NCBI GenBank assembly: GCA_944323165.1
Contig: CALURK010000002.1
Span: 145,474 to 209,473, forward strand
Reading direction: 5' to 3'
DNA length: 64,000 nt
Source: Candidatus Gastranaerophilales bacterium
Lineage (GTDB): Bacteria > Cyanobacteriota > Vampirovibrionia > Gastranaerophilales > Gastranaerophilaceae
Shown in pieces: positions 56,222-64,000 of this stretch. Positions within the stretch are counted from its first letter, which is position 1, and the number at the start of each line of letters is the position of its first letter. The notes under the pieces are model-generated. The model searched no databases and was not told where the DNA came from. It was given only the letters and a program-made list of their open reading frames with translations. The translations under genes were made by a program, and so were the position numbers.

Positions 56222-58012
56222 TTAACCTACGATAGCCAAAGCTTGACCGGTAACAACTTTATCACCTTGTGCAACAAGGATTGATTGAACAGTACCAGCT
56301 TTAGTAGATTTAACTTCAATTTCCATTTTCATAGCTTCAAGAACCATAATTATATCGCCTTCTTGAACCTCTGTTCCTTCAGTAGCTTCAATTCTTAATA
56401 CGTTACCTGGAACACCTGCTTTAATTTCTTCGCCTGAACCTGATGAAGCAGAAGCTGCTTGTTCAATTCCTTCTTTAACAGAGAAATCATAAGATTTTCC
56501 GTTGACAGAAGCTTTATCTCCTTCAAGCTTAATAGCATAAGATTTTCCGTTAACTTTAACAGTGTATTCGCTGCCATTTGAAGAAACAGGTGCGCAAGCT
56601 TGTTTAGGACAATTTTTACGAACACCGATTTGTCCTTTACCTTGTAAGAACATAATACCCTTTTCTTTACAAGCGCCTGCGATGAAGATGTTTTCATCAT
56701 TAACATCAAGACCTGCGTCTTTAAGCATTTTAGTTGCAGCAGCAATACCCTTGTTAGGATCTTTATCATTTAAGTCTACTACCAATTCTGTTGTAGGTTG
56801 TAAACCAAGTTGTTCTTCTGCAATCTTAATAATTTCAGGATCAGGTTCGCAAGGAGTCTTTCCGAAATATCCAAGAACCATTTTCCCGTAACCTTCTGCA
56901 ATTTTCTTCCAAGATCCGAACATAACGTTATTAAATGCTTGTTGGAAGTAGAATTGAGAAACAGGAGTTACTGATGTTGCAAAACCGCCTTTTTCAACAA
57001 CTTCTTTCATAGCAGCAACAACTTCAGGGAATTTATCCATTACTCCATTATCTCTCATCATTTGCGTGTTTGCTGTTAAAGCACCACCAGGTAATGGAGA
57101 AGAAATAATCATAGGATTTACTGCCAAAGCTTCAGGTGGTAAGAAGTAATCTTTCATACATTCTTTGAAGATTTCTTCTGTTTCAAGAATCTTGTTAATA
57201 TCGATACCAAGATCATAATCAGTACCTTTTAAAGCGTGCCACATAGAAACGATATCAGGTTGAGCTGTACCACCTGAAACAGGTTTCATTGATAAGTCTA
57301 TACCGTCAGCGCCACCATCAAGTGCAGCTAAGTATGCAGCCAAACCTGTACCTGCTGTTTCGTGAGAGTGGAATCTTATGTGTGCTTCTGAACCCAAGAT
57401 TTCACGAGTTCTTTTAATTGTTTCATAAACTTTTCTTGGAGCAGATGTTCCTGATGCATCTTTGAATGCTAAGCTATCAAATGGAATGCCAGCGTCAAGA
57501 ATGCTTCTTAATACTCTTTCATAGAATGCAACATCGTGAGCACCGGTACATCCGATAGGAAGTTCCATCATTGTAATTGTAACTTCGTGTTTTAAACCGT
57601 TATCTTTAATACATTGACCAGAATAAATTAAGTTGTTAACATCGTTTAATGCATCAAAGTTTCTAACAGTTGTAACACCGTGTTTTTTAAACATTTTAGC
57701 GTGTAAGTTGATCATATCTCTAGGTTGAGAATCAAGACCTACAACATTAACCCCACGTGCTAAAGATTGTAAGTTAATATCAGGACCAACTGCAGCTCTG
57801 ATTTTGTCCATTGTTTCAAATGCATTTTCGTTACAGTAGAAAATAGGTGATTGAAATCTTGCACCACCTGCTACTTCAAAATGCTTAATACCTGCATTTA
57901 CTGCTGATTTTAGAGCAGGTAAAAAGTCATCTACGAAAACTCTTGCTCCGTATACTGATTGGAAACCATCTCGGAAAGATGTATCCATAACTTTAATAAG
58001 TTTTTTTGTCAT
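56222..58012 (-). CDS. oadA: Oxaloacetate decarboxylase alpha / pyruvate carboxylase B subunit
   Basis: This 596-residue carboxyltransferase has an N-terminal HMG-lyase-like barrel ([17 protein letters not shown], with metal residues in HSHETAG), a conserved middle domain (about 300-460), and a C-terminal biotinyl domain with EAMKMEIEV (biotin on Lys). It transfers CO2 from oxaloacetate to biotin. The ATG at 58012 has GAGAGGA upstream; the longer frame would need a TTG. It lies between oadG and oadB in the same operon, and birA, which attaches the biotin, is the first gene. Confidence 0.95.
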   Translation of the reverse strand: MTKKLIKVMDTSFRDGFQSVYGARVFVDDFLPALKSAVNAGIKHFEVAGGARFQSPIFYCNENAFETMDKIRAAVGPDINLQSLARGVNVVGLDSQPRDMINLHAKMFKKHGVTTVRNFDALNDVNNLIYSGQCIKDNGLKHEVTITMMELPIGCTGAHDVAFYERVLRSILDAGIPFDSLAFKDASGTSAPRKVYETIKRTREILGSEAHIRFHSHETAGTGLAAYLAALDGGADGIDLSMKPVSGGTAQPDIVSMWHALKGTDYDLGIDINKILETEEIFKECMKDYFLPPEALAVNPMIISSPLPGGALTANTQMMRDNGVMDKFPEVVAAMKEVVEKGGFATSVTPVSQFYFQQAFNNVMFGSWKKIAEGYGKMVLGYFGKTPCEPDPEIIKIAEEQLGLQPTTELVVDLNDKDPNKGIAAATKMLKDAGLDVNDENIFIAGACKEKGIMFLQGKGQIGVRKNCPKQACAPVSSNGSEYTVKVNGKSYAIKLEGDKASVNGKSYDFSVKEGIEQAASASSGSGEEIKAGVPGNVLRIEATEGTEVQEGDIIMVLEAMKMEIEVKSTKAGTVQSILVAQGDKVVTGQALAIVG

Positions 58013-58049
58013 TTTTTTTATCCTCTCTTTATTCGACAAACATAATTAA

Positions 58050-58286
58050 TTATTTCTTTAATAAAGCAGCCAGTATTGCAACTGCAATATTTTCATCTTC
58101 GTTTGTAGCTGCAACTTTCTTCACAGCACCTGCAGTTTGTGCAACGGCTTCTGGGAAAATTTGGTTTAACTTGCGTACAACCATTGACATAACATTCATG
58201 ACTGCAATCATAATGCTCAAAAATAGAAAAACTGTACCCATTCCTATGAACATTACGGCTACACCCTGTTCTAATAATTCATTCAT
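58050..58286 (-). CDS. oadG: Sodium-pumping decarboxylase gamma subunit
   Basis: This 78-residue protein has one N-terminal membrane helix (GVAVMFIGMGTVFLFLSIMIAVMNV, about 8-32, described here by its ends) and a C-terminal segment ending IAVAILAALLKK, typical of OadG. Gamma tethers the alpha and beta subunits. Its start overlaps the birA stop by four bases. Confidence 0.92.
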   Translation of the reverse strand: MNELLEQGVAVMFIGMGTVFLFLSIMIAVMNVMSMVVRKLNQIFPEAVAQTAGAVKKVAATNEDENIAVAILAALLKK

Positions 58287-59002
58287 AAAATATCTCCTAT
58301 TAAAAGTACGTGTTCCTTGTTCTGTTTATCAATTAATTTCAAAGCACCGTTGTCAGTTATTTCTTTTGCAATTCCTGATATGGTGTTGTCAAAAACTTTT
58401 ACGTTTATTTCTTTATTGAGAAAACCGGCTCTTCTTATATATTCATTTTTTATTAATATAAATCCTTCCTCAATAAACTTATCATACATCAAACAAAATC
58501 TTTCTAAAAGTTTTTTTAGAAAGATTTCTTTATCTATAATTTTCCCTGTTTCAATATTAAGTGAGGTTGCAGGCTGATTGATTTGTTCTAATAATTCTTT
58601 TTTTGTATTTAAATTTATTCCAAATCCCAAAATCAGACCTTCTAATTTTCCATGTTCGATTACACCTTCAGCAAGAATTCCTGATATTTTTTTTGAATTA
58701 GTTTGTATATCATTTGGCCATTTGATTTTTGGAATAACTCCGTATTCTTCAAATGTTTGAGCTAAAATTACGCATAAATACTGTGTTAAATTAGAATAAA
58801 CTTCTTTCATTTCTTCCGAGGGTTTTAAAATGATTGAAGCATAAATATTATCTTCTCCAAGATAGCTCCATTTTCTTTCTAATCTTCCTCTACCATTAGT
58901 TTGACGATATGTATAAACTACAGTTTTATCAGATAAATCATTAATATGCTCTTTTGCATATTTATTCGTTGAATCAATCTCTTCTAAATAAAATAAATTC
59001 AT
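58283..59002 (-). CDS. birA: Biotin-protein ligase, class I
   Basis: BirA activates biotin as biotinyl-AMP and attaches it to the OadA lysine. The 239-residue protein lacks the N-terminal helix-turn-helix of bifunctional BirA, so it cannot act as a DNA-binding repressor. It has EEIDSTNKYA, the biotin-binding loop TNGRGRLERKW (GRGR-x3-W) and KWPNDIQTNSKKISGILAE. It is the first gene of birA-oadG-oadA-oadB, coupling the ligase directly to its target. A TAAAAT hexamer (59009-59014) ends six bases before the ATG. Confidence 0.95.
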   Translation of the reverse strand: MNLFYLEEIDSTNKYAKEHINDLSDKTVVYTYRQTNGRGRLERKWSYLGEDNIYASIILKPSEEMKEVYSNLTQYLCVILAQTFEEYGVIPKIKWPNDIQTNSKKISGILAEGVIEHGKLEGLILGFGINLNTKKELLEQINQPATSLNIETGKIIDKEIFLKKLLERFCLMYDKFIEEGFILIKNEYIRRAGFLNKEINVKVFDNTISGIAKEITDNGALKLIDKQNKEHVLLIGDIL

Positions 59003-59017
59003 ATTTTTATTTTAATA

Positions 59018-59056
59018 TAAAAAAACTGTTCCAAAAATAAATTTTTGAAACAGCCT
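59018..59056 (-). terminator. Terminator of the 264-residue membrane protein gene
   Basis: On the minus strand CTGTTTCAAAAA and TTTTTGGAACAG pair with one G-U, followed by seven T. It lies just upstream of birA. Confidence 0.85.
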
Positions 59057-59085
59057 TTTAGTATGTACACATTTGTTTTTATTTT

Positions 59086-59880
59086 CTATGCTGATTTTTT
59101 AGAAACTTTGTTAGAATCTAATTTTATTTCTTTTGCATTTTTGTTGAAAGAAGAGTTTAACGAAGCTTCATTTGTATCTGCTTTCAATGCTGTTTCCTTC
59201 TGAGCTCCTTTAGCTTTATCATCTTCTCCAAATATTTTTCTTCCAATCCAACTTGCTACAGGAGTAACAACTACAGGTGTAATATATCTGTAAATCAGTG
59301 TGAATGTTATTAGACCTGTTAGAGCACTTAGCCCTTTTAAGTTGTTACCTAGTTTTGCTTTAAGTGCATCAGCTTCTTGTCGTGAAATCTGATCCAAAGC
59401 AACTTGTTGTTCTTTTAAGCCGCGGTATCTGTATTCTACATTTTTCTTAAAATTTGAAAGCTTATTAGAAACAGTATACGCTCCGATTGCTGGAATAACA
59501 CAGCATAGTCCTTGGTTTACTGCTAATGTTTTTCTGCTCTTAGACTCTAAATCCTTATTGGTTGCGGTTTTATACATATATACACTACTGGTTAATACCG
59601 AACCTAAAGTTGCCATATGCTCAGTCATTTCTCCAGGAAATTTTGTCATTTTTTCGGAAGCTGTTTGTATCCAGTTTTGGTCGTACATCGGCTTTCCATA
59701 ATGTTTCCCGAAGAACTTACTTACCATTTGTCCGAATTTACTTTCTTTATTTCCTTTAAAATTTAGTTCTCCAGAAGCGCTTGACAAGTTCGGATTTTCA
59801 GTTGTTGAATAGATTTTTTTATTAAGTGTATAGTTTTTTTGTATATTGTTGTAACTATTAGTAATACCTGAAATATTCAC
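59086..59880 (-). CDS. Orphan membrane protein with NFKG motif
   Basis: This 264-residue protein is not recognised. The N-terminus (MNISGITNSY) is polar, with LNFKG near residue 40. Hydrophobic segments lie near 90-105, 125-142 and 192-215, and the C-terminus is Lys/Ser-rich. It overlaps the upstream orphan by one base, so the two form an operon ending at a strong terminator. The layout resembles the protein at 3787-5016. Confidence 0.7.
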   Translation of the reverse strand: MNISGITNSYNNIQKNYTLNKKIYSTTENPNLSSASGELNFKGNKESKFGQMVSKFFGKHYGKPMYDQNWIQTASEKMTKFPGEMTEHMATLGSVLTSSVYMYKTATNKDLESKSRKTLAVNQGLCCVIPAIGAYTVSNKLSNFKKNVEYRYRGLKEQQVALDQISRQEADALKAKLGNNLKGLSALTGLITFTLIYRYITPVVVTPVASWIGRKIFGEDDKAKGAQKETALKADTNEASLNSSFNKNAKEIKLDSNKVSKKSA

Positions 59881-61286
59881 TATGCCACCTCCTTTCTTTG
59901 AGGCTTTACAAGTGTTTTATCATTAATGTTTATTTCTTGTGCCTTAGGTGATTCCGAATGTTTTTTGCTCTTTTCCAAATGGAATATATGTTTCAAAACC
60001 CAAGGTATCAGTAGAATTGTACCTGCTGCGAATGGAATTCTTGTTGTAATATCAGGAAGCCACCCAAGCCATTTGTTACTAATTTGATTTGCTTTATCTG
60101 CATTAAGCATATTATCATCGACAGGTGTTCCTAATTTATCCGGAACCCCATGTGCATTCTCTAAACCATTATTTGACTGATAGGATAGATACTTAGTATT
60201 ATTTGTACGTTTCTTACCTGTATACAAAGGTGTTGCGTTTGCAGTTTCTCTGTATGAGGATACGTGAATTATATCCATATCAAGATTAAATGGTGTACCG
60301 TCTGTCTTTTTCCAATAATCCGGGTGAATTCTTTCTCCATTTTTTGTTATTGATTTTATATCCAAATCCGGCATAACTTCTTTTAAGAAATCTTCATCAA
60401 TGTGTTGTAAGGAGAAGAAATTTGTATCTTTATATCCTTTTATTGAACCACCCATACCCTCTTCTTTTACTGCGATGAACATATCTTTTGTATTTAGGTG
60501 GAGTTTATTTCCGTTTCTGTCAACCCACTCACTTACAGGTTTGTTTTTCATAGCTTTTAAGTCAACATTTGCTCCCAATTTCTTTAATGTTTCTTCTGAA
60601 ACTTCTGTTAATGGTTTCGGGCGGGCGACTGTTAGTGTATTTTTAAACTCGGTACTAAACGGATTACCCAATTTATCTTTCCATTCGGATACAGGTTTTC
60701 TTACTGTCTCGCTTGCATCTGCCCAGATAGATTTGATGTTAAGATTTGGGTATTTGCGTTCTAGTATAGATGTTTTCATTTCCTTTAATAAATTCTTTTG
60801 TGCGTATTTAATACCTTTAGAAAATGGGGTTGCAATTAAAAATGAACTAATTATACCAACTGCACCTGATGATATAGAGTGCGCTGATGCGTACACATTA
60901 TCCTGTTTACTTTTTTTAGTTGGAATAGACATAATAGTAAGTGGTCTAAGTATGATACACACAATTGCTGATATGCAAGCTTGTACAAGAACTTCATGAC
61001 TCATTAAATCAAGTACTTTATCAAAAAAGCGGCCTTTAAGAAACTTATCCATTCTTGTCTCTTTATCCACCGCTTTTTCCGTTTTGTCTATAACTTTTTT
61101 TATAATCTCTTTTTTGCCCTTAAAAGATACACTATCTTTCTTTGAATCTTGTTGGTCGTTTAAATAATGCTTTCGCATTTGTTCTGAATAATTTAATCTA
61201 ATCTCGTTGGTTGGAAGTTGCGAACTGTTGGTCGATTGCTTTATCCCTAATGAGCTTAGATTTTGCGTTGTATGAATCTTCATCAT
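59880..61286 (-). CDS. Orphan membrane protein with three internal repeats
   Basis: This 468-residue protein has VSFKG near residue 56, two hydrophobic segments near 105-121 and 142-155, and a third near 423-438. Between them are three related units (about 182-222, 241-274, 308-343). Each contains a D/N-I/L-K-S/A start, a P-x2-x-W core (PVSEW, PVSEW, HPDYW) and a D-x-x-G-x-P/K turn. No family is recognised. The longer frame starts with TTG; the ATG used here follows a weak GGAAA. Confidence 0.72.
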   Translation of the reverse strand: MMKIHTTQNLSSLGIKQSTNSSQLPTNEIRLNYSEQMRKHYLNDQQDSKKDSVSFKGKKEIIKKVIDKTEKAVDKETRMDKFLKGRFFDKVLDLMSHEVLVQACISAIVCIILRPLTIMSIPTKKSKQDNVYASAHSISSGAVGIISSFLIATPFSKGIKYAQKNLLKEMKTSILERKYPNLNIKSIWADASETVRKPVSEWKDKLGNPFSTEFKNTLTVARPKPLTEVSEETLKKLGANVDLKAMKNKPVSEWVDRNGNKLHLNTKDMFIAVKEEGMGGSIKGYKDTNFFSLQHIDEDFLKEVMPDLDIKSITKNGERIHPDYWKKTDGTPFNLDMDIIHVSSYRETANATPLYTGKKRTNNTKYLSYQSNNGLENAHGVPDKLGTPVDDNMLNADKANQISNKWLGWLPDITTRIPFAAGTILLIPWVLKHIFHLEKSKKHSESPKAQEININDKTLVKPQRKEVA

Positions 61287-61405
61287 AGTTTCCAATCTAA
61301 ATTAACTGTCTACACACCTATCATAAAACAAAGAAAAATTTTTTTTGCTAGTTGTTTACAATTTTGTTACAATTATTTTAGACTTAGATTTCTATTAGGT
61401 TTTGT

Positions 61406-62257
61406 ATGAATAAGAATGTAGTAATAGCTTGTTTAATATTTATTTTTTCAACAAATTATACATGTGCTTTTGATTTGGACATGACTGTAGATGATGAAAT
61501 TCGTAAAAATTATAATTCTTCTAAGCTAATCGAGGATACTCATACCCAGTCAGAAGAAGAAAGTTTACCGTCTTTGCCAGAAATTTCAAAGTATGATAAA
61601 CAAAATGATACTGTTAATCAAGTTATTGAAAAAGAAGTGACGGTTAAAAACTCTGTACAGAGCGCAAATATTGCAAATAAAACTGTTAAAATAACAAAAG
61701 GAACTTCTTTTAATGTCGTAAATTCTACTAAAATTTCTGACTGGTTGGCTAAAGGAAATACTGTAAAATTTTACACGAAATCTCCTATAGTGAAAAGGAA
61801 GTATACAATACCTGCTAATACTGTTTTTACCGGGGAAATTCTAGAAGTGCATAGACCCCAAATCACATGTAACGGAGGTTTGGTTGTTATAAGAGTAAGA
61901 AGCATGACTTATAAAGGACAGACTGTTCCAATTAATGCATATATTACCCGTGCTGATGATAAAATGATATTCTTAAATAACATTAAGGGCGAGCGAACAT
62001 ATTTAAAAACTATGTGGAAAAAAGGAAATTGGGGAAGAACTTTGTTTGGAAGAATGCTCAACTTGACCGTTGATTTAGGCGGGGACGGAGCTACACTACT
62101 TTTATCACCTTTCCCTTTTGCTTATGGAACAATATGTTTAGGTCTAAATACCCTCGCATCTCCTATCTCGGCATTCTTTTCTAAAGGAGGACACGTTTCA
62201 ATACCTACTGGAAGTCCGTTTAGAATAAAATTTTTAGATACGGCTTATATTGAGTAA
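61406..62257 (+). CDS. Exported hypothetical protein, 283 residues
   Basis: A Sec signal peptide is clear (residues 1-21, ending NYTCA). An acidic linker follows, then a beta-rich domain (about 95-200) with TIPANTVFTGEILEVHRPQ, then a hydrophobic Gly-rich stretch (GGDGATLLLSPFPFAYGTICLG, cited by its ends near 228-249). It might be an outer-membrane-associated or conjugal-pore-like protein, but no family is recognised. It is convergent with the next gene with stops one base apart. Confidence 0.72.
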   Translation: MNKNVVIACLIFIFSTNYTCAFDLDMTVDDEIRKNYNSSKLIEDTHTQSEEESLPSLPEISKYDKQNDTVNQVIEKEVTVKNSVQSANIANKTVKITKGTSFNVVNSTKISDWLAKGNTVKFYTKSPIVKRKYTIPANTVFTGEILEVHRPQITCNGGLVVIRVRSMTYKGQTVPINAYITRADDKMIFLNNIKGERTYLKTMWKKGNWGRTLFGRMLNLTVDLGGDGATLLLSPFPFAYGTICLGLNTLASPISAFFSKGGHVSIPTGSPFRIKFLDTAYIE

Positions 62258-63766
62258 TTAGAATAATTTGACCACATTCTGTTCTTCATATCTAGGGCAT
62301 GTATTCCATACTAATGTCGGAATGATATCTCCTTCAACTCTTCCTTGAAATTGGCATTTGCAACAACCTTTAACCATGTTTGTTGAGCCATCTATTATTG
62401 GCTGAAAATATTTGCAACATTGACAAATTTTTAGAGAAAGACCGTAATCATTTAATTTATTTGATAATTCTCTTATTGCATCTACCATTCTAAGATGATT
62501 ATTTTTTGTGATATAAGTTTTGCCTTTATTAATGAATTTAACTCTTGCTAATCCATCGTCTGATATCAATTCTAATTGACACTGAAAATCTTTTTTACCA
62601 TCTGTAACGATTATATTTGTTACCATTTTTTCAATGTTATGTTTGCGTTTTTTATTTTTTATGAAATTTCTTGTTCCCCTAATAGGCGGTAAATTCTTGA
62701 TGATATGGCCTACTGAGTAAATAGGGTATGCAAATAAATATAAATGTTCTTTTGCGTAAAGCTTTGTACTCATAACACTTGCACAGAATGCTAACGCTAA
62801 GATTATAAAGGAAATCAATATAGTTGTGTAATTTGTCCAGAATGGAAAAGAATAAGCATGATGAAGAATGATTGCATAGGCAAGGATACAAACCAACCAA
62901 TTTGGTTGTATAAGAGAACATACATATTCTAAGGTCAGAAAGTTCGGACAGTGTGTGACATTATTCCAAAATATATTAATTCTTTTTGATAAAGATGGTA
63001 TTCTTGAATCGTAGTTCGAAATAGATGTATAGGTCTTTAAATCATCAATGAATGCAACATATACACCTTCATTTGCAAGTTTTATTGTGTATTTGATTTC
63101 TGCAACCTTGTCTTGAAATTCAAATGACTCTATCTTATTAAGCAAACTTCTTTTGATTATAAAAGAATCAGTGTTGATAAGATTAGCAAGTTTGAGTTTT
63201 GTTCTTGAGGTGTAAATAAATTTAGAACAGTATCTTGAAAAAGTTGCTTTAATGTTTTCAAGGAAAGAAAAGTTTTTATCTTCAGGAATATAATTTACCA
63301 TAGGCATGAATACATCATATTTAGAAAGATAATAATTTACATTTTTCAAGAAGTCTGAATCAACATAATTTTTTGCGTCTAGGAAAACGTACGCATCTAA
63401 ATTCTGAACTTCAGCAAGTTTTTCAGCCAAAATAGAGTATGCTTGGCTTTTGCCGATTGGCTCAAGGTTGTCTATACTGATAACATTTATGCCTAAATCG
63501 CTTTGAAGAGTGACATCAGAGGATTTTTGACATTTGTCTAAAATAGCATATATTGTGTACCTTTGCCTAGGGTAATCTTGATTTTTTAATTGTTTTAAAA
63601 GATTATCAAGCGTATTGGCTTCTCCAGTAGCATAAACAACGACGCAAATATTAGAATCTTTAAGTGTGTACTTATCTCTAATTTTTTTTGAAGGTTTTAA
63701 ACTAGTGTAAGCAAGAATTATGAAATAAATTGTAAAAATAGTAATGTAAATATATAAAATAGTCAT
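62258..63766 (-). CDS. Membrane glycosyltransferase-like protein with Cys-rich tail
   Basis: This 502-residue protein follows the plan of processive GT2 enzymes: an N-terminal helix, a GT-A-like domain (about 30-250), then two or three helices (about 285-350). The metal site normally DxD reads VFLDAKNYVDSDF, and neither the TED nor the QxxRW motif is found, so catalysis is doubtful. The C-terminal 130 residues contain CQCC, CCKC and a further CP, a possible metal-binding domain absent from ordinary GT2 enzymes. GGAGAG precedes the ATG. Function is uncertain. Confidence 0.75.
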   Translation of the reverse strand: MTILYIYITIFTIYFIILAYTSLKPSKKIRDKYTLKDSNICVVVYATGEANTLDNLLKQLKNQDYPRQRYTIYAILDKCQKSSDVTLQSDLGINVISIDNLEPIGKSQAYSILAEKLAEVQNLDAYVFLDAKNYVDSDFLKNVNYYLSKYDVFMPMVNYIPEDKNFSFLENIKATFSRYCSKFIYTSRTKLKLANLINTDSFIIKRSLLNKIESFEFQDKVAEIKYTIKLANEGVYVAFIDDLKTYTSISNYDSRIPSLSKRINIFWNNVTHCPNFLTLEYVCSLIQPNWLVCILAYAIILHHAYSFPFWTNYTTILISFIILALAFCASVMSTKLYAKEHLYLFAYPIYSVGHIIKNLPPIRGTRNFIKNKKRKHNIEKMVTNIIVTDGKKDFQCQLELISDDGLARVKFINKGKTYITKNNHLRMVDAIRELSNKLNDYGLSLKICQCCKYFQPIIDGSTNMVKGCCKCQFQGRVEGDIIPTLVWNTCPRYEEQNVVKLF

Positions 63767-63825
63767 TTTAATCTCTCCAAGAAAAGTTTACTCTAAAAAA
63801 AAGAAATTCTCAAATAAAAAAAGAC

Positions 63826-63854
63826 TTGATTTAAAAAAATGTCTATGCTAGATT
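63826..63854 (+). promoter_or_regulatory. Promoter upstream of tRNA-Ile
   Basis: TTGATT (63826-63831), 17 bases, then TAGATT (63849-63854) with the extended TGC before it. The predicted start is about 65 bases before the tRNA. Confidence 0.65.
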
Positions 63855-63927
63855 AGAAATTGCCGGGGGTAGATGAAGACAAGGCTTTATAAATCCGAAA
63901 CTAGCCGGTATGAAAATTAGATAATGT

Positions 63928-64000
<73 letters not shown>

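Noticed and set aside
60400..60999. 199-codon frame antisense to the repeat-containing membrane protein
   Set aside because: The opposite frame has the overlapping operon partner, terminator and motif support; this one has none.
61340..61385. TTGTTACAA palindrome upstream of the exported protein gene at 61406
   Set aside because: No TAAAGTTT lies at the 26-base distance on either strand, so it is not part of the shared module on present evidence.
63767..63927. End of a 16S rRNA before tRNA-Ile
   Set aside because: The conserved GGATCACCTCCTT end is absent and a promoter occupies the region.

Overview
The window is a 64-kb piece of an AT-rich bacterial chromosome, densely packed with about 63 protein genes and one tRNA. 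No stretch longer than about 300 bases lacks a gene. The gene content suggests an anaerobic, fermentative relative of cyanobacteria of the Gastranaerophilales / Melainabacteria (Vampirovibrionia) type. The support is a SigF/FliA-type sigma factor, flavodiiron protein plus rubredoxin, a sodium-pumping decarboxylase, outer-envelope sugar genes (rfbA, gmhA, UDP-xylose synthase) with MlaE, and several lineage-type hypothetical proteins carrying a short SFKG-like motif. The assignment is inference; no rRNA is present to confirm it.

Layout. 0-5 kb: era, a GH13 glucan enzyme and an orphan membrane protein behind a structured leader with a His-rich mini-ORF. 5-8.6 kb: a B12-type radical SAM enzyme overlapping an SLC45-like sugar transporter, then rph. 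8.6-13.3 kb: a large Sec-less protein, rqcH, a Q/N/Y-rich secreted peptide, rfbA and an exported thioredoxin-fold protein. 13.3-19.3 kb: dnaJ-like, queE, prepilin peptidase, sigma factor, mlaE and a branched-chain aminotransferase. 19.4-25.5 kb: an EF-hand protein, a second aminotransferase, a dicarboxylate symporter and valS. 25.5-37.5 kb: a second large Sec-less protein, then a co-directional run (ClpX-type zinc finger, HEAT-like protein, ruvX, DUF1292, a six-repeat Clp N-domain protein, tilS, hpt, flavodiiron protein, rubredoxin, clpP, clpX). 37.5-47 kb: an 840-residue EF-hand protein, UDP-xylose synthase, the DUF47/PiT phosphate pair, pyk, gmhA, DUF475 and a tRNA nucleotidyltransferase. 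47-53 kb: six glycosyltransferases on both strands. 53-59 kb: SPFH protein, GNAT, and the birA-oadG-oadA-oadB operon. 59-64 kb: two orphan membrane proteins, an exported protein, a degenerate membrane glycosyltransferase and tRNA-Ile(GAU) with its promoter.

Two patterns stand out. First, the three large proteins without Sec signals (starts at 10193, 27730, 40023) share an almost identical upstream module: a sigma-28-like promoter (TAAAGTTT, 10-11 bases, TGCCGTAA) and a palindrome-like TTGTAACAA element placed exactly 26 bases upstream of the -35. Together with the sigma gene at 16.3-17.1 kb this suggests a dedicated export or surface regulon. Second, at least a dozen genes lack a Shine-Dalgarno but have a -10-like hexamer ending 6-7 bases before the start codon, which suggests widespread leaderless transcription.
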